From Lewinella sp041392765 (GTDB taxonomy: Bacteria > Bacteroidota > Bacteroidia > Chitinophagales > Saprospiraceae): a DNA stretch of 64,000 nucleotides. The notes under the pieces are model-generated. The model was given only the letters and a program-made list of their open reading frames with translations, was not told the DNA's origin and searched no databases. Shown here in pieces: positions 27,386 through 36,358 of this stretch; positions within the stretch are counted from its first letter, which is position 1, and each line of letters starts with the position of its first letter. Location of the stretch: positions 1-64,000 of the forward strand of contig JAWKLL010000017.1 in NCBI GenBank assembly GCA_041392765.1, read 5' to 3'. The translations under genes were made by a program, and so were the position numbers.

Positions 27386-27581
27386 AGAGTATGTATAAAA
27401 ATTTTGCGAACTGATTTTCAACGATTTGAGGTTGTGGCTAAAGCATCAAAACTGATTTTAGCGGGCTAAATGAAGTTTTTATGCTGACGCCACGTTCTTA
27501 AATCCTTGGAAATCAGAAAGCACAACCACTTGCTGGGTCTGATTTTGGAATACAGCCAAATTAAATTTTTAGACATACTCT
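27386..27581. repeat. Inverted-repeat element family B-like, copy 3
   Basis: 196 bp bounded by AGAGTATGTATAAAAATTTT and the complement of AAATTTTTAGACATACTCT. Inside are matching arms (CAAAACTGATTTTAGCGGG and related words) but the interior differs from the other two family-B copies; only the termini are shared. Its right end touches the efp stop codon. Confidence 0.75.
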
Positions 27582-28146
27582 TAATCCTTTACCCGCTCTA
27601 CGTAGGCACCTGTACGGGTGTCGATGCGGATTTTGTCCCCTTGGTTGACAAACAAAGGCACACGCACTTCCGCACCAGATTCCACGGTAGCTGGTTTGAG
27701 AGTATTGGTAGCGGTATCGCCTTTCATGCCGGGTTCGTGTAGGTTACTTCCATGACTACCGACTGGGGCATCTCGATCGTCAGGGGAACATCTTTTACCG
27801 TATGGTACAACACATCCACCTCCATACTCTCCTGAAGGAGGTCGGTGCGGTCGATGAGGTTTTCTGGTAGTGTAACCTGATCGAAAGATTCCGTATTCAT
27901 GAAGTGGAATCCCATTTCATCATTGTAAAGATACTGGAACTTCCTGCGTTCCACACGCACCTCATCCACTTTGTGGCCTGCCGAGAAGGTGTGGTCTAAT
28001 ACGCGGCCTGATGTCAGGCTTTTGATTTTAGTACGGACAAAAGCGGCGCCTTTGCCAGGCTTAACATGCTGAAATTCAACGATTGTAAAGGTATCGTGGT
28101 TCAATTCGATACACATACCGTTGCGGATATCAGAGGTGGTTGCCAT
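27581..28146 (-). CDS. efp: Elongation factor P (frameshifted near the C-terminus)
   Basis: The first 138 residues are intact: TTSDIRNGMCIELNHDTF, then the KOW loop VKPGKGAAFVRTK with the conserved lysine in PGKG, and the S1-like central domain. The C-terminal domain (EPGMKGDTATNTLKPATVES, then FVNQGDKIRIDTRTGAYVER) is in the next frame. One base is missing near 27,735, where TYTNPA should read TYTEPG. The rebuilt length is about 188 aa, the standard EF-P length. EF-P relieves ribosome stalling at polyproline. A TATCTTTG box lies about 40 bp upstream (plus 28182-28189). Confidence 0.94.
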
Positions 28147-28181
28147 GATGCTAATCGTTTAATGATATATTTTAAGCGGGG

Positions 28182-28189
28182 CAAAGATA
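28182..28189 (-). promoter_or_regulatory. -7 promoter box of efp
   Basis: TATCTTTG on the minus strand matches TAnnTTTG and gives a leader of about 30 nt. It probably served efp-accB-accC before repeats entered the efp-accB gap. Confidence 0.6.
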
Positions 28190-28288
28190 GGCATATCATC
28201 GACAATGCGGTGGGTTGATTGGTAAAATTGTTTAACAACCTATTCAGCCCAAACATATAACCAATTGATAAACAAATGATAAAGATCA

Positions 28289-29257
28289 TTACCGCTCCCT
28301 CAATTGCTGCACAATCACTGCTCCGTGATGCCTTGTATTTTCGATAAACAGCTTATTGGTTTGCCGCCCGCCGGCTACTACCCCTGCCACGAACACCTGC
28401 GGAAGAGGTGTTTCCAAGGTGTGTTCGTCATGTATGGGAATGGCCAGCTCATCGTCTGTGATGGCTATGCCCAAGTTGTGCAGCAAGGTATAGTTGGGTT
28501 CGTAGCCCGTCATGGCCAGCACGAAATCGTTGGGGATGGTGAAAACGCCTTGCGGGCCTTCCAAGGTCACACTATCGGGTTGTATGGAACGAACCACCGT
28601 CTGGAAGTGAGCAGTGATGCTACCTTCGTCAATGCGGTTTTCAATATTGGGTCGTATCCAGTATTTCACCCCCTGGTATATTTCCGTTTCGCGTATGGCC
28701 ATTGTCACCTGTGCACCTTTCATCCACGTTTCCAAGGCTACATCGCAGGCGGAGTTGGCCGCACCTACCACCAATACTTGTTGGCCTATGTAGGGGTGAG
28801 CATCATCATAGTAGTGCTTTACTTTGGGGAGGTCTTCTCCTAGCACATTCAGTCGGCGGGGCGTATCGTAGAAGCCTGTAGCTACTACCACGCTGGCTGC
28901 TCGATAGCGACCTGTTGATGTGGTGATTTCGTAGCCTCCCTCCACGGGTTTCATGCCTTTCACCGGCTCGTACAGGTGAATGTTCAGGTGGTAAGCTTCC
29001 TGCAATCGGCGGTAATATTCCAAAGCTTCCCGTCGTGTAGGCTTGTCCAAATGCGAGATAAAAGGAATGTCCGCGATTTCCAGTTTGAGAGAGGTGGAGA
29101 AAAAAGTCATATTGGCAGGAAAATGGTAAATGGAGTTGACTAACACGCCTTTTTCTAGCACCAAGTGGTCGATGCCTGCCTGCTGCGCCTCAATGGCTAC
29201 GTTCAGCCCAGCCGGGCCGCCGCCTATGATGATGAGTTGGTAAAATGGGATATCCAC
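28289..29257 (-). CDS. ypdA: YpdA-family FAD-dependent NAD(P) disulfide reductase
   Basis: The 322-aa product has an N-terminal FAD Rossmann motif (IIIGGGPAGLNVAIEAQQAG, residues 10-29), the family-typical SIYHFPANMTFFSTS region, a GFYDTPRRLNVLGED segment and a second Rossmann motif for NADPH (VLVVGAANSACDVALE, about 162-177). The C-terminus has VFVAGVVAGG near the FAD. No CxxC redox pair is visible, which fits YpdA rather than thioredoxin reductase. YpdA reduces bacillithiol disulfide; use of bacillithiol by this organism is inferred. Confidence 0.93.
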   Translation of the reverse strand: MDIPFYQLIIIGGGPAGLNVAIEAQQAGIDHLVLEKGVLVNSIYHFPANMTFFSTSLKLEIADIPFISHLDKPTRREALEYYRRLQEAYHLNIHLYEPVKGMKPVEGGYEITTSTGRYRAASVVVATGFYDTPRRLNVLGEDLPKVKHYYDDAHPYIGQQVLVVGAANSACDVALETWMKGAQVTMAIRETEIYQGVKYWIRPNIENRIDEGSITAHFQTVVRSIQPDSVTLEGPQGVFTIPNDFVLAMTGYEPNYTLLHNLGIAITDDELAIPIHDEHTLETPLPQVFVAGVVAGGRQTNKLFIENTRHHGAVIVQQLRER

Positions 29258-29424
29258 CGTTCTGTTTGAGTATTGATCTTGTCCGATAACTACGACAAAA
29301 TAACAAATTTATTGGCAATATTTGCCCCTTTAGGGTAACGAATCCCTATTTTTGTCGCTTTATGAGTAGCAAATTAAGGATCAATGATTGTAAGCTTATT
29401 GCGTATCAGCGTTCATTCCAAGGT

Positions 29425-29510
29425 TAGGGCGTGCCCTCGGCAGAGCCGAGGTCAGGCTATCCGCTCCAGTATCGGCTGAGCCGATACGTCCGCTCCTATC
29501 CTTCACGCGA
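29425..29510. repeat. Dispersed repeat family D, copy 3
   Basis: AGGGCGTGCC, then GAGGTCAGGCTATCCGCTCC and AGTATCGGCTGAGCCGATAC with a perfect small palindrome GTATCGGCTGAGCCGATAC. It is close to the copy at 5.3 kb. The rest of the 29,258-29,596 gap holds a TATTTTTG box at 29,348-29,355 but no gene. Confidence 0.72.
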
Positions 29511-29596
29511 TGACCCCCAAATCTAACTATGCTTGATGTATCATGTTTCTCATAAACGCAACAACCGTATATTTATCTTAGTACAAAAATCACCCC

Positions 29597-30070
29597 ATGT
29601 CAACATCCATCACTATCCGTCCTGCCGATGTGCAGGATTTACCAGCCATACACGAATTGGTACGCGAGTTAGCCATTTATGAAAAGGAGGAAGCAGCCTT
29701 CACCGCCAGTTTAGAGGATTACCAGCGGGATTTCACAGCGGGTGTTTTCGACTGTATTGTAGCCGAACAGGAAGCACAAATTGTAGGTATGGTGCTTTAT
29801 TATATGAGCTATTCCACTTGGAAAGGCAAAATGCTATTCCTAGAAGATTTCGTGGTAAAGGAGGATTGGCGGCAAGCTGGTATCGGCCAAGTACTGTTCG
29901 ATGCCTTTTTGGATAAAGCTAAGGAGTTGGAATGTCGTTTGGTCAAATGGCAGGTATTAGATTGGAACAAACCCGCTTTAGCGTTCTACCACAAAAACGC
30001 AGCTATTATAGAAACCAACTGGTGGAACGGAAAGATTTTTTTAAAAAATCAGCCCCACGAACATATTTAA
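29597..30070 (+). CDS. GNAT-family N-acetyltransferase (SSAT/thialysine acetyltransferase-like)
   Basis: The 157-aa product is a single GNAT domain. ITIRPADVQDLPAIHELVRE opens the fold, YSTWKGKMLFLEDFVV is the strand pair typical of the diamine/thialysine acetyltransferase branch, and RQAGIGQVLFDAFLDKAKE is the acetyl-CoA pyrophosphate loop (Q/RxxGxG/A). The terminal part WQVLDWNKPALAFYHKNAA carries the conserved Asn and Tyr. The enzyme transfers acetyl from acetyl-CoA to an amine in the cytoplasm; the exact amine is not predictable. A promoter for a small RNA begins 11 bp after its stop. Confidence 0.92.
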   Translation: MSTSITIRPADVQDLPAIHELVRELAIYEKEEAAFTASLEDYQRDFTAGVFDCIVAEQEAQIVGMVLYYMSYSTWKGKMLFLEDFVVKEDWRQAGIGQVLFDAFLDKAKELECRLVKWQVLDWNKPALAFYHKNAAIIETNWWNGKIFLKNQPHEHI

Positions 30071-30080
30071 TTAAAAATTA

Positions 30081-30111
30081 TTTGATTTTTTTCGATAAGT
30101 ATTTATATTTG
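30081..30111 (+). promoter_or_regulatory. Consensus Bacteroidota promoter of the candidate small RNA
   Basis: TTTG (30081-30084), exactly 19 nt of spacer, then TATATTTG (30104-30111). This is an exact match to TTTG-N19-TAnnTTTG. Confidence 0.82.
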
Positions 30112-30116
30112 TGGTG

Positions 30117-30293
30117 TCATATCATGTGAATGGCGTTTATAACCCAAACAAAGGTAACTCAACCTTAACAATCCGGTGGGAATGTGTGGAAATATTCCTA
30201 TCGTTGAAGGCATAAACCGGCAATAAAGAGCCGAAAAAATTTTATAGTGTTTCATAGTGTGAGGGGGCAGCTTAAAAAGCTGCCTCTTTTTTT
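30117..30293 (+). ncRNA. Candidate small RNA of about 177 nt
   Basis: The stretch starts a few bases after a perfect promoter and ends in a perfect intrinsic terminator. It contains no reading frame of note. Internal stems are AAGGT/ACCTT (about 30164-30180), CCGGT/ACCGG (about 30191-30232) enclosing GGAAT/ATTCC, then the terminator. Size is similar to 6S RNA, but I do not see the long closing stem expected of 6S, nor the conserved blocks of tmRNA or SRP RNA, so the class is left open. Confidence 0.7.
30266..30293 (+). terminator. Rho-independent terminator of the candidate small RNA
   Basis: GGCAGCTT (30266-30273), 3-nt loop, AAGCTGCC (30277-30284), then TCTTTTTTT. Confidence 0.93.
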
Positions 30294-30363
30294 ATGTCTT
30301 TCAAAACCGAAAGCGTGTTCGCTGCCATGTAAGCATCTTTTACCTTGTGTTTTTACAGTTCCC

Positions 30364-31325
30364 TTACAGAAGCGATTCAGCCAATGCTTGAAAGCTCTCT
30401 GTGAATTGGGTTTCCATTCACTTGCGCTAAGTGGTCATACGCCTTTTGCTGATAATCTTTACACAATTGCTTTGTGAAGGCAGGGATACCTAATTGAGTA
30501 AAAAGGTTCGTTACCGTTTGCACCTTTATGTTGTTCATCATTTTGCGGGGTATTGTACAAATCTACCAGATACTGTCGTTGTTTATCATCTACCATTCCA
30601 AGGCTTTGATGTAGAGGCAGGTTTTTTTATTCTGTACAATATCGCCCCCTATGCGCTTCCCTACTTTCCCTGCTTGCCCAAAGGTATCGAGATAATCATC
30701 TTGAATTTGGAAGGCAATGCCTGTGAGGCGGCCAAATTCTCGTAAATGGTAGCAATCCGCCTCCGCTGCTCCTCCCGCCAACGCTCCCAGTTCCAAAGCA
30801 CCTGCTAATAATGCTGCGGTTTTCATCTCTATCATCATCAGGTACTCATCGAGCGATACATCATTGCGTCCTTCAAAATCTACATCGTATTGTTGCCCTT
30901 CACATACCTTAATGGCCACTTCATTAAACACCTGAATCATTTTGGACACGACCTCCTTACGCGGGGTTTGCGTTAGGTGTTTGTAGGCGTGGATAAGCAT
31001 CACATCCCCAGCAAGGATACCCGTATTGACACCATAGACAGCATGAACGGTAGGCTTGCCCCTACGCAACAGAGCAGCATCCATAATATCATCGTGAACA
31101 AGGCTGAAGTTGTGGAACACCTCTACCGCCAGCGCAGCCGGCATTCCGGCATTCGTGTCCTCATCAAACAATTGACAAGCTAGCAATGCCATAATAGGGC
31201 GCATCCGTTTCCCCCAATTGCATGATATAATTGACAGGTGCATACAAGCCTTGGGGTTCGTGCTGGATGGAGTGCTGAGATAAATACTGTTCAAAAAGAG
31301 CGGTTAATGAAGCCAACGTATGCAT
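30364..31325 (-). CDS. Polyprenyl (farnesyl/geranylgeranyl) diphosphate synthase (frameshifted)
   Basis: The rebuilt protein starts at the ATG at 31325 (HTLASLTALFEQYLSQHSIQ), changes frame near 31,210 in front of GKRMRPIMALLACQLFDED, and then shows the first Asp-rich motif in SLVHDDIMDAALLRRGKPTV and the second in AFQIQDDYLDTFGQ. Further shifts occur near 30,600, 30,530 and 30,400; the tail reads FTQLGIPAFTKQL, then KDYQQKAYDHLAQV and ends FQALAESLL. The expected length is about 320 aa. It condenses IPP with allylic diphosphates to make C15-C20 or longer prenyl chains. A TATCTTTG box is about 55 bp upstream. Confidence 0.88.
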
Positions 31326-31537
31326 AAGTGCAGGAAAAATAATTGAAAAATCCCCAAGCAGGGGCGAGTACACCTGCAAAGATACGTTGCGTTGGCAGAA
31401 AAGTGAATATACATAGGCAAATCCTTGCATAGCCCCTTCTTACTGTGTTTCTTTGCAAGTGTAAACGTTAGCTAATTGCGCGCCACAAGCATCCTAGCTG
31501 GCAAATGAATTTTCCCAAACAAACATATTAGATACCC

Positions 31538-31987
31538 ATGAAACGTAATCACAAACGCTATTGCCTACTTTTAGTAGAAGACAACCCCGGGGATGTACGC
31601 CTCAGCCAAGAGGCTTTTCGCGAAGCAAAAAGCGACATCCACCTCGAAGTAGCATCCGATGGTGTAGAGGCCGTTGCCTTTTTACAAAGAGAAGGTGAAT
31701 ATGCCGACAAACCCCGCCCAGATCTGATTATGATGGATCTCAACCTGCCCAAATGGAATGGCAAACAGGTTTTGGAAAAAATCAAAAATGATCCACAGTT
31801 GAAACGTATTCCGGTAATTATTATGACCACTTCCTCCTCTTCCCTTGATGTATTATCTTGTTATGATTTACATGCAAACTGTTTTATTAATAAACCAGTA
31901 GATTTTGATAGTTTCCTAACCACTATTTCTCGAATTAAAGAATTTTGGCTTGAAACCGCCACCTTGCCCGGAGATATTGCTAGCTGA
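31538..31987 (+). CDS. Single-domain response regulator (Rcp1-like)
   Basis: The 149-aa product is one receiver domain: acidic pair in CLLLVEDNPGDVRLSQEAF, phospho-acceptor Asp in LIMMDLNLPKWNGKQVLEKI, the switch Thr in PVIIMTTSSS and the conserved Lys in CFINKPVDF. There is no output domain, as in Rcp1/CheY-type regulators that relay phosphate or act by protein contact. The next gene begins 16 bp downstream and encodes a multi-domain sensor, so they likely form one operon and one signalling path. Confidence 0.95.
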   Translation: MKRNHKRYCLLLVEDNPGDVRLSQEAFREAKSDIHLEVASDGVEAVAFLQREGEYADKPRPDLIMMDLNLPKWNGKQVLEKIKNDPQLKRIPVIIMTTSSSSLDVLSCYDLHANCFINKPVDFDSFLTTISRIKEFWLETATLPGDIAS

Positions 31988-32003
31988 AAACACAAAAACA
32001 ACT

Positions 32004-33946
32004 ATGGCCAACCATACAAACAACAAACCACTACATATTCTAGTCATTGAAGACAATCACGCTGATGCTGAAATGATACGTATCTTTTTGGAAGAAACGA
32101 ATATGTACTTCCAAATGGTGCATGTAGATACGTTGAGAGAAGGATTTGCCACGCTCAGAGACACTACCCCCTTTAATTTAGTGATTCTGGATCTGGGGTT
32201 GCCCGATAGTAATGGGCTTAATACCCTGCGCAAGTACATGAACGACTTTCATCACATTCCTGTAATTGTAATGACAGGCAGCAATGACCAACGCAAAGGA
32301 ATGGAAGCGGTAAAAGCCGGAGCGCAAGATTACTTAGTAAAGGGTGACTTTACTGCCCAGCAAATGGCCAAATCCATACACTACTCCATGGAGCGGTTTA
32401 GGCAACGAGCAATAGCTGAGGATAAGGCGCAGCAAGCTATGACCCAACTAGAGCGGTTGGAGGAATTACAAGAAATGGCCTCTTTGGGAACATGGGAAAT
32501 GGATATGGTGAGTAATGCCATGACTTGGTCGAAGGAGCTTTTCACCCTATTTCAAATACAGCAAGGCACACTAGCCCCTTCTCTATCGGATTACATCCAA
32601 CTGGTTCACAGGGAAGACAGAGCTGCCGTAGAGAACTTTATTGCCGAAGCAATCCGATTGGAGGAACATGGCCCTATAGAGCATCGTATTCTAATTGACG
32701 GCCGCAACCTGAAAAAATTAAGCCTTCGTACACGGATTCGATTTGACGAATCGTCTAATAGGATTTTACTGACGGGTACCGTATATGACATTACCCCTCA
32801 CGACAAAGAAAAAAAACCACTAGCCAATCAAGCTGCCTCTTTGCCGGAAATCTCACAAGAGGGTAAAGAAGAGATACTCAACCAAATCAGCTTCAATATC
32901 AGAACACCGCTTAGTACAGTCGTTCATTTGCTGTACTTATTAGAGCAAACCCAATTGGCGCCTAAGCAAGGACAATTAGTACAAGACCTAAAAACAACCA
33001 TTGATGAATTGAGCTTCACCCTCAGCAACTTAGTCAATATGTCCATTCTTACGAATGAGCATTTGCCAGATGCGAAGGATCAGTTTAGGCCTAGACATAT
33101 TGGAGTCTATCCAGCGGGTGATGAAATTCAAGGGAGAACAGCACAACCGCGAAGTGGATATAGCCGTCGATTCCGTTTGGCCGTAACCGTAAGAGGTGAT
33201 TCCAACCGGCTTTCCCAACTCTTTTTCTGCATGATGGAATTAGCCTTTATGCACAGTGAGGACACTTTTATCAAGTTGCGTTGTACCATAGAAGACGAGA
33301 CACCCAATACCCCTCAACTGGCGGTACAGCTTGAGTACTCGGGTGTGCTACCAAAATGGCCGGAACAGAAATATCGGCAGATTCCAATGAAATCCTTGCT
33401 TTGCTGCGTCCTGTCAATACAGAAGGGAGAGATCATTTTTTAGCAGCTGTGTTCTTGCGTTTGTGTAAACACTTGGACGTAAGTTGCCATTTTTCCAACA
33501 TCAAGGGGGGGCTTTTATGGAAATATCCATCCCGCTCGTAATCGGGATGGATAAGAGTACCATTTGCCCGATAAACCTGATCGAGAATTGCAGATATTAT
33601 TAGTGGAAGACCACCCTATGCATCAGATTGCTACCAGACAACTGCTCACCACTTGGTCAGAATTAGTCACTGTGACGATTGCTAATAATGGAAAGATTGC
33701 CTTGGACAAAGCGAAGGAACAGTCGTTTGATATTATCTTGCTAGATATACAAATGCCTGTGATGGATGGTATGACAGCCGCCATGCATTTGCGTCAATTT
33801 AGTACGGTTCCTATCATAGCCTCACCGCAGACACCAGTAAACAGGAAGAAGATCGATGCTTCCAAATAGGTATGAATGACTATATGGCCAAGCCTTTCCA
33901 ACCAGAAGAGCTTTTCAAACGCATCATCTTGCTAACACACCAATAA
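32004..33946 (+). CDS. Hybrid signalling protein REC-PAS-pseudokinase-REC (frameshifted)
   Basis: The first 360 residues are intact from the ATG at 32004: a receiver domain (VIEDNHADAEM, VILDLGLPDSNG, VIVMTGS, YLVKGDF), a PAS-like segment (LGTWEMDMVSNAMTWSKELF) and a dimerisation helix whose H-box reads ISFNIRTPLSTV, with Asn where the phospho-accepting His should be. The ATPase part is spread over several frames and its N-box region (QLFFCMMELAFMHS) lacks the catalytic Asn. A second receiver (ILLVEDHPMHQIATRQ, IILLDIQMPVMDG, then YMAKPFQPEEL in another frame) ends at 33946. I read it as one gene with several indels and a kinase core that looks inactive. Confidence 0.72.
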
Positions 33947-33955
33947 AACCCGCTC

Positions 33956-35212
33956 TTAAATAATCATACCAGCAGCCACCGTCTCATTGGTTTGCTCATC
34001 AACCAAAATGATGCTGCCCGTATGGCGGTTGCGGCGATACATATCTACAAATAGTGGCTTGGTCGTACGCACTACCACCCGCCCAATGTCGTTCATGCCG
34101 ATAGTAATATCTTGTTCGTTGCGGTGAAGCGTGTTAATATCTAGCTTGTAGCGCACTTCCTTGATGATGCAACGCGCTTCCGATGAAGTATGCAAAATGG
34201 TGTATTTCCCCCGAGGCTGCAAGGCTTTCTCATTGAACCAACAGATCATTAGTTCAATATCTTGGGTGGATTCAGGTGTGTTATTTTCCCGAACAATCAT
34301 GTCGCCTCGGCTGATGTCGATTTCGTCGGCGAGCCGCAAGGTAACAGACATAGGTGGATAAGCCTCGTCCACTTCCCCATCAAAGGTATCGATTGCTTTA
34401 ATGGTAGAGGTAAAACCAGAAGGCAACACCATTACACGGTCGCCTTTTTTGAATACGCCACCTGCTACCCGTCCGGCATAACCTCGGTAATCATGGAACT
34501 CATCCGTATTGGGGCGAATAACGTATTGGACAGGAAAACGACAGTCGATAAAATTATGGTCGGAACCGATATGCACGTTTTCTAAGTAATACAGTAGCGT
34601 TCCGCCGCCATACCAGTCCATATTAGTGGATTTGTCCACAATATTATCGCCTTTCAAAGCAGAGATAGGAATGAAGTGTACATCCTTAACATCCAGCTTG
34701 TAGCTAAATTCAGAGAACTCCTCTTTGATACGGTTATATACCTCCTCGCTATACTCCACCAAGTCCATTTTATTGATACAAATAACCAAGTGGGGAATCT
34801 GAAGGAGGCTGGCAATAAAAGCATGCCTACGGGTTTGTTCTTGGATGCCTTTGCGTGCATCAATCAGGATGAGTGCTACGTTGGCCGTAGAAGCACCCGT
34901 CACCATATTTCGCGTATATTGGATGTGGCCGGGGGTGTCGGCAATGATGAACTTACGGCGGGGCGTAGCGAAATAGCGGTAGGCGACATCAATAGTAATG
35001 CCTTGTTCGCGCTCTGCTTTCAATCCGTCGGTGAGCAAGGCGAGATTAACGCCCTCTTCCCCCCTGCGAGCAGTCGTTTCGCGAATGACCTCGTATTGGT
35101 CTTCAAAGATGGATTTGCTATCATATAAAAGGCGGCCAATAAGGGTTGATTTGCCGTCGTCCACGCTACCAGCGGTGGTGAATCTTAGTAATTCGGTATG
35201 TTTCGCTGCCAT
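33956..35212 (-). CDS. cysN: Sulfate adenylyltransferase, GTPase subunit 1
   Basis: I choose the ATG at 35212 (AAKHTELLRFTTAGSVDDGK follows the Met); the frame is open further upstream only because it runs through a repeat. The 418-aa protein has the GTPase set: P-loop GSVDDGKST, DTPGHIQYTRNM and NKMD, then EF-Tu-like beta barrels. CysN uses GTP hydrolysis to drive APS formation by CysD. It follows cysD on the same strand with an unusual 193-bp gap holding a family-C repeat. With cysC it forms a sulfate-activation cluster. It is shorter than the CysNC fusion, since CysC is a separate gene here. Confidence 0.95.
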   Translation of the reverse strand: MAAKHTELLRFTTAGSVDDGKSTLIGRLLYDSKSIFEDQYEVIRETTARRGEEGVNLALLTDGLKAEREQGITIDVAYRYFATPRRKFIIADTPGHIQYTRNMVTGASTANVALILIDARKGIQEQTRRHAFIASLLQIPHLVICINKMDLVEYSEEVYNRIKEEFSEFSYKLDVKDVHFIPISALKGDNIVDKSTNMDWYGGGTLLYYLENVHIGSDHNFIDCRFPVQYVIRPNTDEFHDYRGYAGRVAGGVFKKGDRVMVLPSGFTSTIKAIDTFDGEVDEAYPPMSVTLRLADEIDISRGDMIVRENNTPESTQDIELMICWFNEKALQPRGKYTILHTSSEARCIIKEVRYKLDINTLHRNEQDITIGMNDIGRVVVRTTKPLFVDMYRRNRHTGSIILVDEQTNETVAAGMII

Positions 35213-35257
35213 GAGGTCAGTTTTTTTAGGTTTGGAATGATGCTCCCGATGGGCATG

Positions 35258-35395
35258 CGTGAGCGATGTGTAGGGGGCGCGGCAAAAGCCGAGCGACACG
35301 ACCAACGGGAGTGGCCACCCCGAAAAGGGTGCCCCGGAACGTAGCGACCCTGTGGCATAGCATAGCGCGGTGGCACAGGCACGCCCTAACAATCA
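35258..35395. repeat. Family C-like repeat between cysD and cysN
   Basis: A GC-rich block with GAGCGATGTGTAG, ACCAACGGGAGTGGCCACC and CGGAACGTAGCGACCCTGTG, partly matching the family-C copies at 18.4 and 47.4 kb. It occupies most of the cysD-cysN gap. Confidence 0.6.
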
Positions 35396-35405
35396 ATTGA
35401 ATCTG

Positions 35406-36314
35406 TTAAAAATAGCCTTGTTTTTTACGGTCTTCCATCGCCGTTTCCGATCGTTTGTCATCGGCTCTGCCACCTCGTTCGGTTTGGCGAGCCGTAGCTA
35501 CTTCCTGAATAATATCTTCCACGGTGCGAGCCTCGGACTGCCAGACCCCCGTGCAGGTCATATCGCCAATAGTACGACAGCGTACCATCATGCGTTCCAC
35601 TTTTTCCTCGGGGCGCTTGGGGATGTAGTCGCAATCTGCCAACAGCATGCCATCGCGTATGAGTACATCTCGTTCATGGGCAAAATAGAGACTTGGCAGG
35701 GGCACGTTTTCCATGGCCAAGTATTGCCACACGTCCAATTCCGTCCAATTGCTAATGGGGAACACCCGGAAGTGTTCGCCAAAGTGCTTTTTGCCATTGA
35801 AAAGATTCCACAATTCGGGGCGTTGATTTTTAGGATCCCATTGGCCAAACTCATCGCGGTGGGAAAAAAATCGCTCTTTGGCGCGTGCTTTTTCCTCATC
35901 GCGGCGGCCACCACCGAGTGCTGCATCAAATTTTCCTTTTTCTAAGGCATCCAGCAAGACGTGGGTTTGGAGGAAGTTTCGGCTGGCATTGTAGCCTTTT
36001 TCTTCCACCAATTCCCCTTTATCGATAGCAGCCTGCACGGAACCAACGATGAGGCGAGCACCGTAATCGGCCACTAATTGGTCGCGAAATTCGATGGTTT
36101 CGGGAAAATTGTGTCCCGTATCGACATGCAGCATAGGAAAAGGCATACGAGCGGGATAAAACGCCTTGCGGGCTAAGTAAGCCATGAGGATGCTATCCTT
36201 TCCGCCGCTGAATAACAATACAGGATTGTGAAACTGTGCGGCCACCTCCCTAAGGATAAAAATGGCCTCAGATTCCAGTTCACGGAGGTGGTTGACGTGG
36301 TAGTTAAATGCCAT
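35406..36314 (-). CDS. cysD: Sulfate adenylyltransferase subunit 2
   Basis: The 302-aa product is a complete CysD: LRELESEAIFILREVAAQFH, the PP-loop LLFSGGKDSILMAYLARKAF, VDTGHNFPETIEFRD, AALGGGRRDEEKARAKERFF, FPISNWTELDVWQYLA and a C-terminal RCRTIGDMTCTGV. It adenylates sulfate with ATP to make APS, coupled to CysN. It ends in an RxDDKRSETAMEDRKKQGYF tail common to Bacteroidota. Gene order cysC-cysD-cysN on the minus strand supports one activation pathway; no cysH or cysJI reductase gene is in the window, so the product may feed sulfation as well as reduction. Confidence 0.96.
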   Translation of the reverse strand: MAFNYHVNHLRELESEAIFILREVAAQFHNPVLLFSGGKDSILMAYLARKAFYPARMPFPMLHVDTGHNFPETIEFRDQLVADYGARLIVGSVQAAIDKGELVEEKGYNASRNFLQTHVLLDALEKGKFDAALGGGRRDEEKARAKERFFSHRDEFGQWDPKNQRPELWNLFNGKKHFGEHFRVFPISNWTELDVWQYLAMENVPLPSLYFAHERDVLIRDGMLLADCDYIPKRPEEKVERMMVRCRTIGDMTCTGVWQSEARTVEDIIQEVATARQTERGGRADDKRSETAMEDRKKQGYF

Positions 36315-36358
36315 AATATATGGTATTAGGGAAGGGCGTTGATACCGCTCTCAATCTG

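Noticed and set aside
33564..33869. Separate response regulator gene
   Set aside because: It continues the frame pieces of the upstream sensor without a gap and its own C-terminal part is in another frame; I treat it as the second receiver of one gene.
35213..35392. N-terminal extension of CysN
   Set aside because: The extra 60 residues are a reading of the repeat; all homologous sequence starts at the Met at 35,212.
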